Notes under the pieces: generated by a model | Told to the model about the DNA's origin: nothing | Databases searched by the model: none | What the model saw: the letters and a program-made list of their open reading frames with translations, nothing else | NCBI GenBank assembly: GCA_017453505.1 | Contig: JAFTEU010000131.1 | Span: 1 to 33,900 of the forward strand | Source: Muribaculaceae bacterium | GTDB lineage: Bacteria > Bacteroidota > Bacteroidia > Bacteroidales > Muribaculaceae | Length of the DNA: 33,900 bases | Reading direction: 5' to 3' | Position numbers and translations under genes: made by a program | In this document: positions 25,214-33,793 of the stretch, in pieces | Layout of the letters: every line of letters starts with the position of its first letter | Numbering within the stretch: the first letter of the stretch is position 1

Positions 25214-27430
25214 CTAAACTCTCTCCACTTGTTTCACACCCTTGACGTTGAGGATTTTTCTCGTCAGGTCGTCTAGCAGGGCGATGTTGGTGACGTTGAC
25301 AGTGATCATGCCCTCAAACAGTCCCCCCTCGGCCTGAACCGAGATACTGCGCAGCAGGCAGTTGTCGGTCTTGTTGATGACCGATGTGATCGACGACACG
25401 ATGCCAATGTCGTCGCGTCCCAGCACCCTGAGTGTCGCCACGAATTGGCTACCGGTCTTGCCCGTCCAGCGGGTGCGGATGATGCGGTAGGGGTAGCGGC
25501 CCTTGAGATGCCTCAGGTTCTTGCAGTCGCTGCGGTGGATCTTGATGGCACCGTCACTGGCGATAAAGCCCTCGATGCGGTCGCCGAAGATGGGGTTGCA
25601 GCACTTGGCCAGCTTGTAATTCACGCCCTTGACATCGTCACCGATGGTGAGGATGTCGTCGTTGAAGTGCTCTTCTCTGGCTTCGGGCTGTTGCAGGACG
25701 AACTCATCGGCCGACCCGCGGCTGACGGTTTCGTTCTGCTTGTCGGCTATGGCCTCATACTGCTCGACGACATCGTTCACGTCGAGAATGCTCTCCTGGA
25801 TGGCGGCATAGAAGTCGAGCGTGGTCTTGTAGCCCATCTTCTTGATGACGCGGGACAGTGTGGCGTCGTCGGGCTCTATCTTGCGGTTCTTGAAGCGGCG
25901 TTGCAGCGTTTCTCGGGCCAGCTGGGCCTGGCGGGCTCGCCGCTCGTTGATGGCGTTCTTGATCTTGTTGCGTGCACGGCTGGTGACGGCGATGTTGAGC
26001 CAGTCCAGGCGCGGGCTCTGGGTTGACGAGGTGATGATCTCGACGGTGTCGCCGCTCTTGAGCCGGTAATTGATCTTCTGGTTTTTCCCGTCCACCTTGC
26101 CGCCCATGCAGGTGCTGCCCACACGGGAATGGATGTGGAAGGCGAAGTCGAGCAGGGTGGCACCTTGCGGCAGGCGGAAGAGGTCTCCCTTGGGCGTGAA
26201 CACAAACACCTCGTTGTTATACAGGTTGGTGTCCATGTTGCGCATCAGGCTCATCTGGCCCTCCTGGCCACTGGCCTCGAGCATCTCGCGCACCTCGTTC
26301 ATCCACTTGTCCGCGTCACCGTCGCTCTTGATGCCCTTGTAGCGCCAGTGGGCGGCCACGCCGCGCTCGGCGGTCTCGTCCATGCGCCGTGTGCGTATCT
26401 GTACCTCCACCCACTTGTCGCCAGGCCCATACACGGTGATGTGCAGCGACTCGTAGCCGTTGCTCTTGGGTATCGTGATCCAGTCCTTGAAGCGGGACGT
26501 GTTGGCCTTGTAAATGTCGGTGACGATCGAGTAGGCGAGCCAGCATGCACGCTTCTCGTCCTTGGGGTCGGTTTCCAGGATGATGCGGATGGCAAACAGG
26601 TCATAGATGCCGTTCAGGTCCACACCTTGCTTCTGCATCTTCTGCCAGATGCTGTTGATCGACTTGGTGCGGCCCTTGAGCTCAAACTTGAGCCCTTCCT
26701 GCCGCAGCCGTTCATCAATCGGCTTGATGAATTCCTGAACGTATCGGTCCCGCGCTTCCTTGGTCTCGTTCAAGCGGTTGGCGATCTGCGTGAAAATCCT
26801 GCGGTCCAGGTACTTGAGCGAGGTGTCTTCTAGCTCGGTCTTGATGGCGTACAAACCCAACTTGTGGGCCAGCGGTGCATACAGGTAGCGCGATTCACTG
26901 GCAATCTCATGGACAAATTTCTCGTTGGGGTGATGGTTGATGGCTCGCATGAGCGCCAGGCGGTCCACGGTCATGATGAGGATGACGCGGACATCCTCGG
27001 CAAAGGTGAGCAGCAGCTTGTGGAAGTTCTCGTTCGCGACGGCTGCCTGCTTCTTGTAGAGCGGTGCCACGTGCAGCAGGCCGTGTACCACATGGGCGAC
27101 ATCGTCGCCGTAGAGGGTCTGGATGCGCTTCACGTCCAGGTAATCGCCACGGCACAGGTTGTAGATCATCGTGGCGATGACCATCGCCCGGTCGGGGGCG
27201 ATGGTGTCACACAGGGTGAGGGCTGTCCGCAGGTGTCGCAGCACAGGGTTCAGTCCGTACTGGTCACGGCGAAAGATGCCCGCTTCAACGATGCCGCGCT
27301 TGATGAGGTCATGCAATGTGTTGATGTCGCGGCTCGTTAACTGGCTGCCCAGCCTGTCGTTGATGTCCTTGACAAGCTGCAGCAGTTGAGGCCGCTCCTC
27401 GGCGGTGAAGTATTCCTGTGTGATGTCCAT
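25214..27430 (-). CDS. relA: RelA/SpoT-family (p)ppGpp synthetase, hydrolase site degenerate
   Basis: The stringent-response enzyme, 738 residues, full length for the family. In order: an HD-type domain (about 40-190), the synthetase domain (GRTKSINSIWQKMQ and RFKDWITIPKSNGYESLH), a TGS domain (NEVFVFTPKGDLFRLPQGAT), the zinc-binding conserved-cysteine region (KCCNPIFGDRI...H..C) and a C-terminal ACT domain. The HD metal-binding segment, normally like LLHDTVEDT, reads MIYNLCRGD at residues 88-96, and the ADR segment reads VDRLALMR, so ppGpp hydrolysis is probably lost, as in E. coli RelA. A hydrolase-competent partner should exist elsewhere. A TAAATTTG box (27463-27456, minus) lies upstream but without a well-spaced TTG. 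Confidence 0.93.
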   Translation of the reverse strand: MDITQEYFTAEERPQLLQLVKDINDRLGSQLTSRDINTLHDLIKRGIVEAGIFRRDQYGLNPVLRHLRTALTLCDTIAPDRAMVIATMIYNLCRGDYLDVKRIQTLYGDDVAHVVHGLLHVAPLYKKQAAVANENFHKLLLTFAEDVRVILIMTVDRLALMRAINHHPNEKFVHEIASESRYLYAPLAHKLGLYAIKTELEDTSLKYLDRRIFTQIANRLNETKEARDRYVQEFIKPIDERLRQEGLKFELKGRTKSINSIWQKMQKQGVDLNGIYDLFAIRIILETDPKDEKRACWLAYSIVTDIYKANTSRFKDWITIPKSNGYESLHITVYGPGDKWVEVQIRTRRMDETAERGVAAHWRYKGIKSDGDADKWMNEVREMLEASGQEGQMSLMRNMDTNLYNNEVFVFTPKGDLFRLPQGATLLDFAFHIHSRVGSTCMGGKVDGKNQKINYRLKSGDTVEIITSSTQSPRLDWLNIAVTSRARNKIKNAINERRARQAQLARETLQRRFKNRKIEPDDATLSRVIKKMGYKTTLDFYAAIQESILDVNDVVEQYEAIADKQNETVSRGSADEFVLQQPEAREEHFNDDILTIGDDVKGVNYKLAKCCNPIFGDRIEGFIASDGAIKIHRSDCKNLRHLKGRYPYRIIRTRWTGKTGSQFVATLRVLGRDDIGIVSSITSVINKTDNCLLRSISVQAEGGLFEGMITVNVTNIALLDDLTRKILNVKGVKQVERV

Positions 27431-27483
27431 TGCTATGTGTCGGTTATTTTTTAGGCAAATTTAGGCTTTTTGTGGCAATTTGC

Positions 27484-27514
27484 TTGCATAAACGTGGGCA
27501 AAAATGTAATTTTG
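27484..27514 (+). promoter_or_regulatory. Promoter of the DUF4301 gene
   Basis: TTG (27484-27486), 20 bases, TAATTTTG (27507-27514): full consensus match. The start near 27521 gives a leader of about 17 nt to the ATG at 27538 and argues against upstream in-frame starts. Confidence 0.65.
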
Positions 27515-27537
27515 GGCAAATTTTAAACTTTACCGAT

Positions 27538-29061
27538 ATGCTTAACGAGAAAGATCAACAATTGATGGCCGCCAAGGGCATCACCGAGCCTGTCATCGAA
27601 GCTCAGCTCAAGCGTTTCGAGACCGGCTTCCCCTGGCTCAAGCTGGAGGCCGCTGCCACGGTGGGTAACGGCATCACACGATTGGATGCCAAGCAGCAGT
27701 CACAATGCATCAAGCTGTGGCGCGAGTTTCAGTCGGGTGGGGCGGCGATAGAGAAGTTCCAGCCCGCATCGGGCGCAGCCAGCCGCATGTTCAAGAACCT
27801 GTTCGCCTTTATCAACGAGGGCAAGGCGGCTCCCGAGACCGACTTCGAGCGTCAATTCTTTGAGGGCATAACCCAGTTCGCTTTTTATCCGCAGTTGAAT
27901 AAGACCTGTGTGAACCTGTATAAGAACAACGTGGCCGAGCTCACTGCTGCGGGACGCTATGCCGACGTGCTCAAGGCATTGCTCTTGCCCGAGGGCATGA
28001 ACTACGGCTCGCTGCCCAAGGCCCTGCTCAAGTTTCACCGCGCCGCCGCCGGCACTGTCCACACACCGCTTGAGGAGCACCTGGAGGAGGGAGCGCAGTA
28101 TGCCGCCGACAGCGGTCGCCGCGTGCGCATCCACTTCACCGTTTCGCCCGAACATCGCCTGGGCTTTGAGAAATTGATTAAGGCCAAGGTCCCCCTGATG
28201 GAAAAGGTGTGGGGCGTGAAGTATGAGATTACGCTGAGCGAGCAGAAGGCTTCGACCGATACCATCGCTGTCAACATGGACAACATGCCCTATCGTGATG
28301 CGGCAGGCAGCCTGCTGTTCCGTCCAGCTGGGCACGGCGCTCTGCTCGAGAACCTCAATGAGCGCGATGCCGATGTCGTGTTCATCAAGAACGTGGACAA
28401 CGTGGTACCCCTGCGCCTGCGCAGCGTCAGCACCCGCTATAAGAAGATGATTGGCGGCTACCTCATTCAGGTGCAGCGACAGCTCAAGAAATACCTCAAT
28501 ATGCTGGATAAGGGCAATGTCAAGAGCGCTGACCTCAAGGCGATGTTGCGTTATGCACGGCATACCCTGTGCATCGTCGACAAAGCTACCGACAGCATGG
28601 ATGATGCCGCCCTGGCCGCATGGCTGCATGACAAGTTCAACAGGCCCATCCGCGTCTGCGGCGTGGTACCCAACGAGGGTGAACCCGGTGGAGGCCCCTA
28701 TCTGGCCTATAATGCCGACGGCTCGGCCTCACCCCAAATCCTCGAGTCGGCGCAGATCAACCCCGATGATGCTGCCGCAGTCGAGATGATGAAGAGCGGT
28801 ACTCACTTCAACCCCGTTGATCTGGTTTGCTATATCAAGGACTACAAGGGCATCAAGTTCGACTTGCGCAAGTTTGTCGATCCCGAGACGGGATTCATCA
28901 GCATCAAGAGCAAGGATGGCGTGGACATCAAGGCGCTGGAATTGCCGGGCCTGTGGAATGGCTCGATGAGTAACTGGAACACCATCTTTGTCGAGGTGCC
29001 CATCGATACGTTTAACCCGGTTAAGACGGTTAACGACCTCTTGCGCAAGGCGCATCAGTAA
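27538..29061 (+). CDS. DUF4301-family protein, nucleotidyltransferase-like
   Basis: A 507-residue cytoplasmic protein of a family common in Bacteroidetes, known to me as DUF4301. Its segment KFQPASGAASRMFK resembles the glycine-rich sugar-nucleotide pyrophosphorylase loop, and VVFIKNVDNVVP resembles the metal-site strand of UDP-sugar pyrophosphorylases, so a GT-A-like fold is plausible, but no substrate is known. The start is set by the upstream promoter; an earlier in-frame extension would begin before it. The thioredoxin gene follows after 17 nt and is probably co-transcribed. Confidence 0.8.
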   Translation: MLNEKDQQLMAAKGITEPVIEAQLKRFETGFPWLKLEAAATVGNGITRLDAKQQSQCIKLWREFQSGGAAIEKFQPASGAASRMFKNLFAFINEGKAAPETDFERQFFEGITQFAFYPQLNKTCVNLYKNNVAELTAAGRYADVLKALLLPEGMNYGSLPKALLKFHRAAAGTVHTPLEEHLEEGAQYAADSGRRVRIHFTVSPEHRLGFEKLIKAKVPLMEKVWGVKYEITLSEQKASTDTIAVNMDNMPYRDAAGSLLFRPAGHGALLENLNERDADVVFIKNVDNVVPLRLRSVSTRYKKMIGGYLIQVQRQLKKYLNMLDKGNVKSADLKAMLRYARHTLCIVDKATDSMDDAALAAWLHDKFNRPIRVCGVVPNEGEPGGGPYLAYNADGSASPQILESAQINPDDAAAVEMMKSGTHFNPVDLVCYIKDYKGIKFDLRKFVDPETGFISIKSKDGVDIKALELPGLWNGSMSNWNTIFVEVPIDTFNPVKTVNDLLRKAHQ

Positions 29062-29078
29062 GTTGTGTGTCGCAGGAT

Positions 29079-29528
29079 ATGATGAGAAGATTATTGTTTC
29101 TTTGGGTACTGGCCTTGATGACAGTGGGTGCGAGGGCTCAGGTGCTCGATGTCGAGGATGCCGTGGACACCGTCTATACAGTCCATCCCATTGACCAGCG
29201 CCAGTTCTGGCAAATCGTCGGTAATGGGGACCTTGAGAATTGGACACCGCGCAACGAGCGCCCTGTGGTGGTCGATTTCTGTGCCAAGTGGTGCAGGCCT
29301 TGCCGGTTGTTGGAGCCAATCCTGAGCGATTTGGCACAGTATTATCGTGGCGAGGTGGACTTTTACCGCATTGATGTCGATCAGAACCCTGACATTGTCA
29401 GCTCGTTTGGGATACGCTCGATTCCCTATGTGCTCATGTGTCCTTTGGAGGGCAACCCCCAGGCTGTCATCGGCTACAAGCCCGAGCAGGAGTACACCCG
29501 CATCATCAACCAGATGATTGGCCACTAG
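29079..29528 (+). CDS. Secreted thioredoxin-fold protein
   Basis: 149 residues. A signal peptide (MMRRLLFLWVLALMTVGARA) directs export, and the mature part is a single thioredoxin domain with active site W71-C-R-P-C75 and the cis-proline region SIPYVL. It should act as a periplasmic thiol reductase or oxidase. The CRPC site differs from the usual CGPC, which shifts redox potential in known variants. A GTG at 29067 is an alternative start, but ATG-ATG at 29079 gives the tidier signal peptide. Likely in an operon with DUF4301. Confidence 0.88.
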   Translation: MMRRLLFLWVLALMTVGARAQVLDVEDAVDTVYTVHPIDQRQFWQIVGNGDLENWTPRNERPVVVDFCAKWCRPCRLLEPILSDLAQYYRGEVDFYRIDVDQNPDIVSSFGIRSIPYVLMCPLEGNPQAVIGYKPEQEYTRIINQMIGH

Positions 29529-29575
29529 CGGCACTTCCACAGAATGTGTAAAGCAAAAAAAAATGGCAAAGAGCA

Positions 29576-29605
29576 TTGCCAATTGGGAAAAATGTTGTAA
29601 CTTTG
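29576..29605 (+). promoter_or_regulatory. Promoter of the rpsF-rpsR-rplI operon
   Basis: TTG (29576-29578), 19 bases, TAACTTTG (29598-29605): full consensus match, about 50 nt before the rpsF ATG. Confidence 0.72.
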
Positions 29606-29654
29606 CCCCGCTTTTTAGCGAAACTTTTATTAATTAATTTATTTTTAGCGATTT

Positions 29655-30083
29655 ATGAACAAGTACGAAACCGTTTTCATTTTGACTCCCGTTTTGTCTG
29701 ATGATCAGATGAAGGAAACGGTAGAAAAGTTCAAGAAGGTGCTCACCGACAATGGTGGCAACATCGAGAACGAAGAGAATTGGGGACTGCGCAAGCTCGC
29801 ATATCCCATCGAGAACAAGAACACTGGTTTTTACACCCTGATTGAGTTTGAGGGCGAGCCCACCATCGTTGCTAAGCTGGAAACCGCTTTCCGCCGCGAT
29901 GAGAAGGTCATCCGTTTCCTCACCTTCCGTTTGGACAAGTACGCTGCTGAGTACGCTGTTAAGCGTCGTGCAGTGCGCAAGGCCAAGCAGGAAGAGCGCG
30001 CCGCTCAAGAAGCTGCTGCCGAGGCTGCTCCCGCAGTTGAGGAGGCTCCCAAGGCCGAAGAGGCACCCGCTGCCGAGGCATGA
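29655..30083 (+). CDS. rpsF: 30S ribosomal protein S6
   Basis: Opens with the S6 signature ([18 protein letters not shown]) and carries the conserved [11 protein letters not shown] segment. S6 binds 16S rRNA together with S18, which is encoded next. The 142 residues end in an Ala/Glu/Pro-rich tail of about 30 residues that is not part of the core fold and is common in Bacteroidetes S6. First of the S6-S18-L9 operon. Confidence 0.97.
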   Translation: MNKYETVFILTPVLSDDQMKETVEKFKKVLTDNGGNIENEENWGLRKLAYPIENKNTGFYTLIEFEGEPTIVAKLETAFRRDEKVIRFLTFRLDKYAAEYAVKRRAVRKAKQEERAAQEAAAEAAPAVEEAPKAEEAPAAEA

Positions 30084-30126
30084 GAAAAACCAAATGAGTA
30101 AAACTTAATTAAGGAAGTAAAAAACA

Positions 30127-30414
30127 ATGGCACAAGAAAACCAAAGGCCCAACAATCAGGGCGAAATCCGTTATCTGACTCCGCTGTCGGTTGACAACCG
30201 CAAGAAGAAATACTGCCGCTTCAAGCGCAGTGGTATCAAGTACATCGACTACAAGGATCCTGAATTCTTGAAGAAGTTCCTCAACGAGCAAGGCAAAATC
30301 CTGCCCCGCCGCATCACCGGTACTTCGCTGAAGTTCCAGCGCCGCGTGGCTAAGGCCGTTAAGCGTGCCCGTCATCTGGCATTGCTGCCCTATGTGACCG
30401 ACTTGATGAAATAA
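30127..30414 (+). CDS. rpsR: 30S ribosomal protein S18
   Basis: 95 residues. The core [19 protein letters not shown], then [31 protein letters not shown], is diagnostic of S18. It keeps one cysteine (KYCRFK) but not a full zinc motif. Lies 43 nt after rpsF and 31 nt before rplI, the standard S6-S18-L9 order. Confidence 0.97.
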   Translation: MAQENQRPNNQGEIRYLTPLSVDNRKKKYCRFKRSGIKYIDYKDPEFLKKFLNEQGKILPRRITGTSLKFQRRVAKAVKRARHLALLPYVTDLMK

Positions 30415-30445
30415 ACAACACGATTACACAAAGGAGGAATACATT

Positions 30446-31048
30446 ATGAAGATTATATTGAAAGAAGATATCGTCAATCTTGGTTTCAAGAACGACGTTG
30501 TGGAAGTGAAGAACGGCTATGGCCGCAACTATCTCATCCCCACCGGCAAGGCTGTCCTGGCTACCCCCAGTGCTCTCAAGATCCATGCCGAGAATCTGCG
30601 TCAGCAGGCCCACAAGCTGGCTAAGGTGAAAGCCGATGCCGAGGAGGCTGCTAAGGCATTTGAGGGTGTATCATTGACCATCCCCGTTAAGGTGAGCCCC
30701 ACGGGCACCATCTACGGTTCGGTTGGCGCCGCTCAGGTTCACGAGGCTCTGCTCGCTGCTGGTCACAATGTTGACCGCAAGATCGTCAGCGTTCACGAGA
30801 CCATCAAGACCCCGGGCAAGTACACCGGTATCGTTCGCCTGCACAAGGAAGTTGCTGTCGAGATCCCCTTTGAGGTGATCGCCGAGAACGCTGAGGAACT
30901 CGCTGCCGAGCGCGCCGCTCGCAAGGCCGAGGAGGCTGCTCATCAGGCCGCTCTCGCTGCCGCTAAGGCCGCTGAGGAAGGTGCTGAGGATGCCGAGGCT
31001 CCCGCCGAGGGTGAGGCTCCTGCCGAGGAAGCTCCCGCTGCAGAATAA
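30446..31048 (+). CDS. rplI: 50S ribosomal protein L9
   Basis: The N-terminal L9 signature is present (MKIILKEDIVNLGFKNDVVE followed by GYGRNYLIP), then the long helix and C-terminal domain. At 200 residues it is about 50 longer than E. coli L9 because of an Ala/Glu-rich tail beyond residue 150, parallel to the tail on S6. Unusually for this phylum it has a perfect Shine-Dalgarno AAGGAGG (30431-30437), 8 nt before ATG. Confidence 0.97.
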   Translation: MKIILKEDIVNLGFKNDVVEVKNGYGRNYLIPTGKAVLATPSALKIHAENLRQQAHKLAKVKADAEEAAKAFEGVSLTIPVKVSPTGTIYGSVGAAQVHEALLAAGHNVDRKIVSVHETIKTPGKYTGIVRLHKEVAVEIPFEVIAENAEELAAERAARKAEEAAHQAALAAAKAAEEGAEDAEAPAEGEAPAEEAPAAE

Positions 31049-31069
31049 TAAAACAACATGATAACGATG

Positions 31070-31108
31070 AAGTCACCGGCCCTGCTCCACAAGGTCGGTG
31101 ACTTTTTT
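31070..31108 (+). terminator. Intrinsic terminator of the ribosomal-protein operon
   Basis: AGTCACCGGCC pairs with GGTCGGTGACT (11 bp, one G-U), followed by a run of T. It lies 22 nt after the rplI stop. Confidence 0.85.
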
Positions 31109-31119
31109 AAAAAAACGCC

Positions 31120-31190
31120 AAGGACCTAGACCTTAAGGCCCCTAAGGCCCTTAAAGACCTTAAAGGCCCCTAGGCCCCTAGGACCCTTAA
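31120..31190. repeat. Degenerate TTAAGGCCC/CTAGGCCC short tandem repeat
   Basis: About eight imperfect units of 8-10 bases built on (C/T)TAAGGCCC and CTAGGCCC follow each other between the rplI terminator and the next gene. Many units are near-palindromic (CCTTAAGG, GGCCCCTAGGCCCC), so the stretch could also form hairpins. Confidence 0.7.
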
Positions 31191-31205
31191 CAACTCATAA
31201 CTAGT

Positions 31206-31499
31206 ATGGTCAAGCATATTGTAATGTTCAAACTTCAGGGCAGTGACGAGGTTCGTCGTGAGACTGCACTGCGCTTTAAGGCCGCACTCGACGCGCTGCC
31301 TGCCCAGATCGACGTGCTGCAGAGCATTGAAGTTGCTCTCAACGAGAACCCCTCTGAGGACTGGGATATCGTTCTCACCGCTATCGTGCCGAGTATGGCC
31401 GATGTCGCCACCTATGCCCAGCATCCTGCCCATGTGGCCGCTGCCGCCATCATCAAGGACGTGAAACAGCAGCGCGCCTGTGTGGACTATAACTGCTAG
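31206..31499 (+). CDS. Dabb (stress-responsive A/B barrel) domain protein
   Basis: 97 residues forming one ferredoxin-like dimeric barrel domain. It opens with MVKHIVMFKL and ends with the family pattern YAQHPAHVAAAAIIKDV, in which the His-Pro is characteristic. Members are small cytoplasmic dimers; some are enzymes, but most have no known role. It has no recognised promoter of its own; transcription may read past the rplI terminator. Confidence 0.85.
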   Translation: MVKHIVMFKLQGSDEVRRETALRFKAALDALPAQIDVLQSIEVALNENPSEDWDIVLTAIVPSMADVATYAQHPAHVAAAAIIKDVKQQRACVDYNC

Positions 31500-31538
31500 T
31501 GTTGCCGCAGTCCATCAAGGGCTAAAACCCCTGCAATC

Positions 31539-31581
31539 AAAAAAAACGGAGTCCCGATATCACGGGATCCCGTCTTTTTTA
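31539..31581. terminator. Bidirectional terminator between convergent genes
   Basis: An imperfect stem (ACGG/CCGT and CCCG/CGGG around mismatched bases, 31546-31556 with 31563-31573, loop ATATCA) has an A-run on the left and a T-run on the right, so it can stop transcription from both the Dabb gene and the minus-strand X25 gene. Confidence 0.78.
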
Positions 31582-31609
31582 GGTCAGATGAAATGACTTG
31601 AAAAGAATA

Positions 31610-33793
31610 CTAGAAAAGTTTGTTGGCGTAGAAGGATACCTCTTGGGTATTGGGATCGAACTTGATCACAATGCTGTAGGTGCCAGTCTCAGCAACCTCA
31701 TAGTAGTAGTTGCTTGAGGGCCATGCATAGTCCCATGCATGGTCTTGAACAACCTTAAACTCAATCACCTCAGTTTGTTCGAGGTAACAACCATCCTTGG
31801 CCCAGGTGTAGATACCATCCTCACCCTTGACCATGTCGTTGGCCGTGTCGGTTTGATTCCAGCTGCTGTCAAACAAATTGTCGGTACCTGCAACGGTGTA
31901 GGTGTGCTCAACGGGAGCAACGTCACCGGTCTTGGTCAGCGTGCAGGTGATGCGGTCAGCATCGGCAGCCTCGGGATCGAAGGTGATGAGGATGTCATAG
32001 ACACCTTCCTCGGCTACGTTAGCAATCCAGTTGTACATGCCGATGGGCCACTCATAGATGCTCCAGTCGTGGTTGCCCACAACCTTGAACTCAAAGTTGC
32101 CATACAGGGTAACGCCCGTCTTGCTCCAGGTGTAAACACCGTTAGCACCCTTAACCATGTTGTTGGCCTCGTCGGCGGGGTTCCATTCGCTACCAAATAC
32201 ATTGGCGGAACCTACAACGGTGTAAACCATCTCAACAGCGGGCCAGTGGCCGCTCAGCAGGTAGTCGATCAGAGCAGTTACGTCGTCAATGCTAACATTG
32301 CCACTGAGGTCACAGTCGGCGCTAGCGGGAGCCTCAGCACCACTCAGCAGATAGTCGATAAGGGCGGTAACGTCATCGATGCTCACATGGCCACTCTGGT
32401 CAACGTCGCCACGCAGCACAACGGGCTCTTCACCCTGCTTGTTGGGGGTAAAGGTAACCTCGTTGGTCTCGGGGTTGAAGGTGATGGTAAGGTCGTAGGT
32501 GCCAGCCTCTTCTACAGTGTACTCATAGTTGTCGGCGGGCCAGCAGGTTGACCAGTTGGCGTTCTTCACAACCTTGAACTCGATGAACGTGCCAGCGGCT
32601 AACTCAACATCCTCCTTGATCCAGATGTACAGACCATCAACCAGAGTCATGTTATTGGCAGCATAAGCGGGATTCCACTCTGCACCGAAGATAGCCTCGG
32701 GAGCACCAGCAACGGTGTAGAAGTCCTCGGTCTCCTCAACAACAGCGGCGTTGAAGGTGATTTCCTGATTCTCGGGATTGAAGGTGATGGTCACGTTGTA
32801 GTTACCATTGGCATTGATAGTGGCAACATAGTTGCTGCTGGGATACTCAACACCCCAGTCGTGGCCCAGAACAACCTTGAACTCAACATTGCCAGCAGTA
32901 AGGGCTACGTTGTTCTTAGTCCAGGTGTAGATGCCGTCGTTACCCTTGGTCATCTCGTTCTCAACGAGAGCGGGAGTCCACTCGGTGCCAAACAGGGCTG
33001 CAGGAGCACCGGCAACGGTGTAGATGGGATCTACCTCATCGATGATCTCCTCGAGCAGGGTCGGCGTGCAGGTGATCTCCTTAGTCTCCTCGTTGAACGT
33101 GATTACAACTTTGTAGTAACCATGCTTGCCGATGGTCTGAACATAGTTGCTGCTGGGATATGCAGTACCCCAGTCATGATTGCGAACCACCTTGAAGCTG
33201 AAACCTGCAGTGGTCAACTCGGCGCGGTCAATGCTCCAGGTGTACAATCCGTTAACGAGCGTCATGTCGTTGTCGGTGTTGGTGGCGCTCCAGGCGGTAC
33301 CGAAGAGTTCGGTGCTGCTGCCTGCTACGGTGTAAGTGAACTCGGTGATGGGTGCTACATAGCCTTCCACCTTGAACTGGCTGTTGATCTCGTCATAGGT
33401 CACCGTGTAGGTCTGGCCTTTGGTGCCGGTGAAGTAGTACGCGCCATTGTCGCCTCCAGCCTTCTGGGTGGGCATCCACGAGGTGGCGGTTACCTCAATA
33501 GGAACTTCGACGTTGCCATCGGTCGGGCCAATACGGTATTGGCCGTTAAAGGTGGCCCAATCTCCTGATGCTGCACGATTGTCGGCAAAGACAAAATAGA
33601 CAGAGGTACTTGCTGCATCCTCTGCAATGGCGATTTTGTAGGTGTAGGTACCATCGCCATTAGCGGTCATCTCATTGCCGCCGTCGCAAGCCCAGCCGCC
33701 AAGGGGACCGTCACCCACGATGTAAATTGCCGCATTGGCATTGAGGCCAACGAGCGCAATCATCATTGATAAAATTAACTTTAATTTCTTCAT
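31610..33793 (-). CDS. Secreted multi-module carbohydrate-binding protein: five X25-type modules with an internal dockerin
   Basis: 727 residues with no catalytic domain. A signal peptide (1-21) precedes a SusE/F-like beta module (22-151), then three X25-type modules (152-255, 256-357, 358-457), a two-repeat type I dockerin (458-521; GDVDQSGHVSIDDVTALIDY and DLSGNVSIDDVTALIDYLLS) and two more X25-type modules (522-630, 631-727). Each X25 unit repeats YTVAG, FG.W, YTW, FKVV..HDW, WP/YPSSNY and ITF.P elements. X25 modules of pullulanases and SusF-type proteins bind starch-like glucans, so a starch-binding role is inferred. The dockerin is internal rather than terminal. There is no lipobox and no C-terminal sorting domain, so how it is retained or released is unclear. 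A TAATTTTG box (33878-33871) is upstream, without a proper TTG. Confidence 0.85.
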   Translation of the reverse strand: MKKLKLILSMMIALVGLNANAAIYIVGDGPLGGWACDGGNEMTANGDGTYTYKIAIAEDAASTSVYFVFADNRAASGDWATFNGQYRIGPTDGNVEVPIEVTATSWMPTQKAGGDNGAYYFTGTKGQTYTVTYDEINSQFKVEGYVAPITEFTYTVAGSSTELFGTAWSATNTDNDMTLVNGLYTWSIDRAELTTAGFSFKVVRNHDWGTAYPSSNYVQTIGKHGYYKVVITFNEETKEITCTPTLLEEIIDEVDPIYTVAGAPAALFGTEWTPALVENEMTKGNDGIYTWTKNNVALTAGNVEFKVVLGHDWGVEYPSSNYVATINANGNYNVTITFNPENQEITFNAAVVEETEDFYTVAGAPEAIFGAEWNPAYAANNMTLVDGLYIWIKEDVELAAGTFIEFKVVKNANWSTCWPADNYEYTVEEAGTYDLTITFNPETNEVTFTPNKQGEEPVVLRGDVDQSGHVSIDDVTALIDYLLSGAEAPASADCDLSGNVSIDDVTALIDYLLSGHWPAVEMVYTVVGSANVFGSEWNPADEANNMVKGANGVYTWSKTGVTLYGNFEFKVVGNHDWSIYEWPIGMYNWIANVAEEGVYDILITFDPEAADADRITCTLTKTGDVAPVEHTYTVAGTDNLFDSSWNQTDTANDMVKGEDGIYTWAKDGCYLEQTEVIEFKVVQDHAWDYAWPSSNYYYEVAETGTYSIVIKFDPNTQEVSFYANKLF

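Noticed and set aside
27456-27463. TAAATTTG box upstream of the relA-type gene as a promoter
   Set aside because: No TTG lies 19-21 bases upstream on the minus strand, so support is only half of the consensus.
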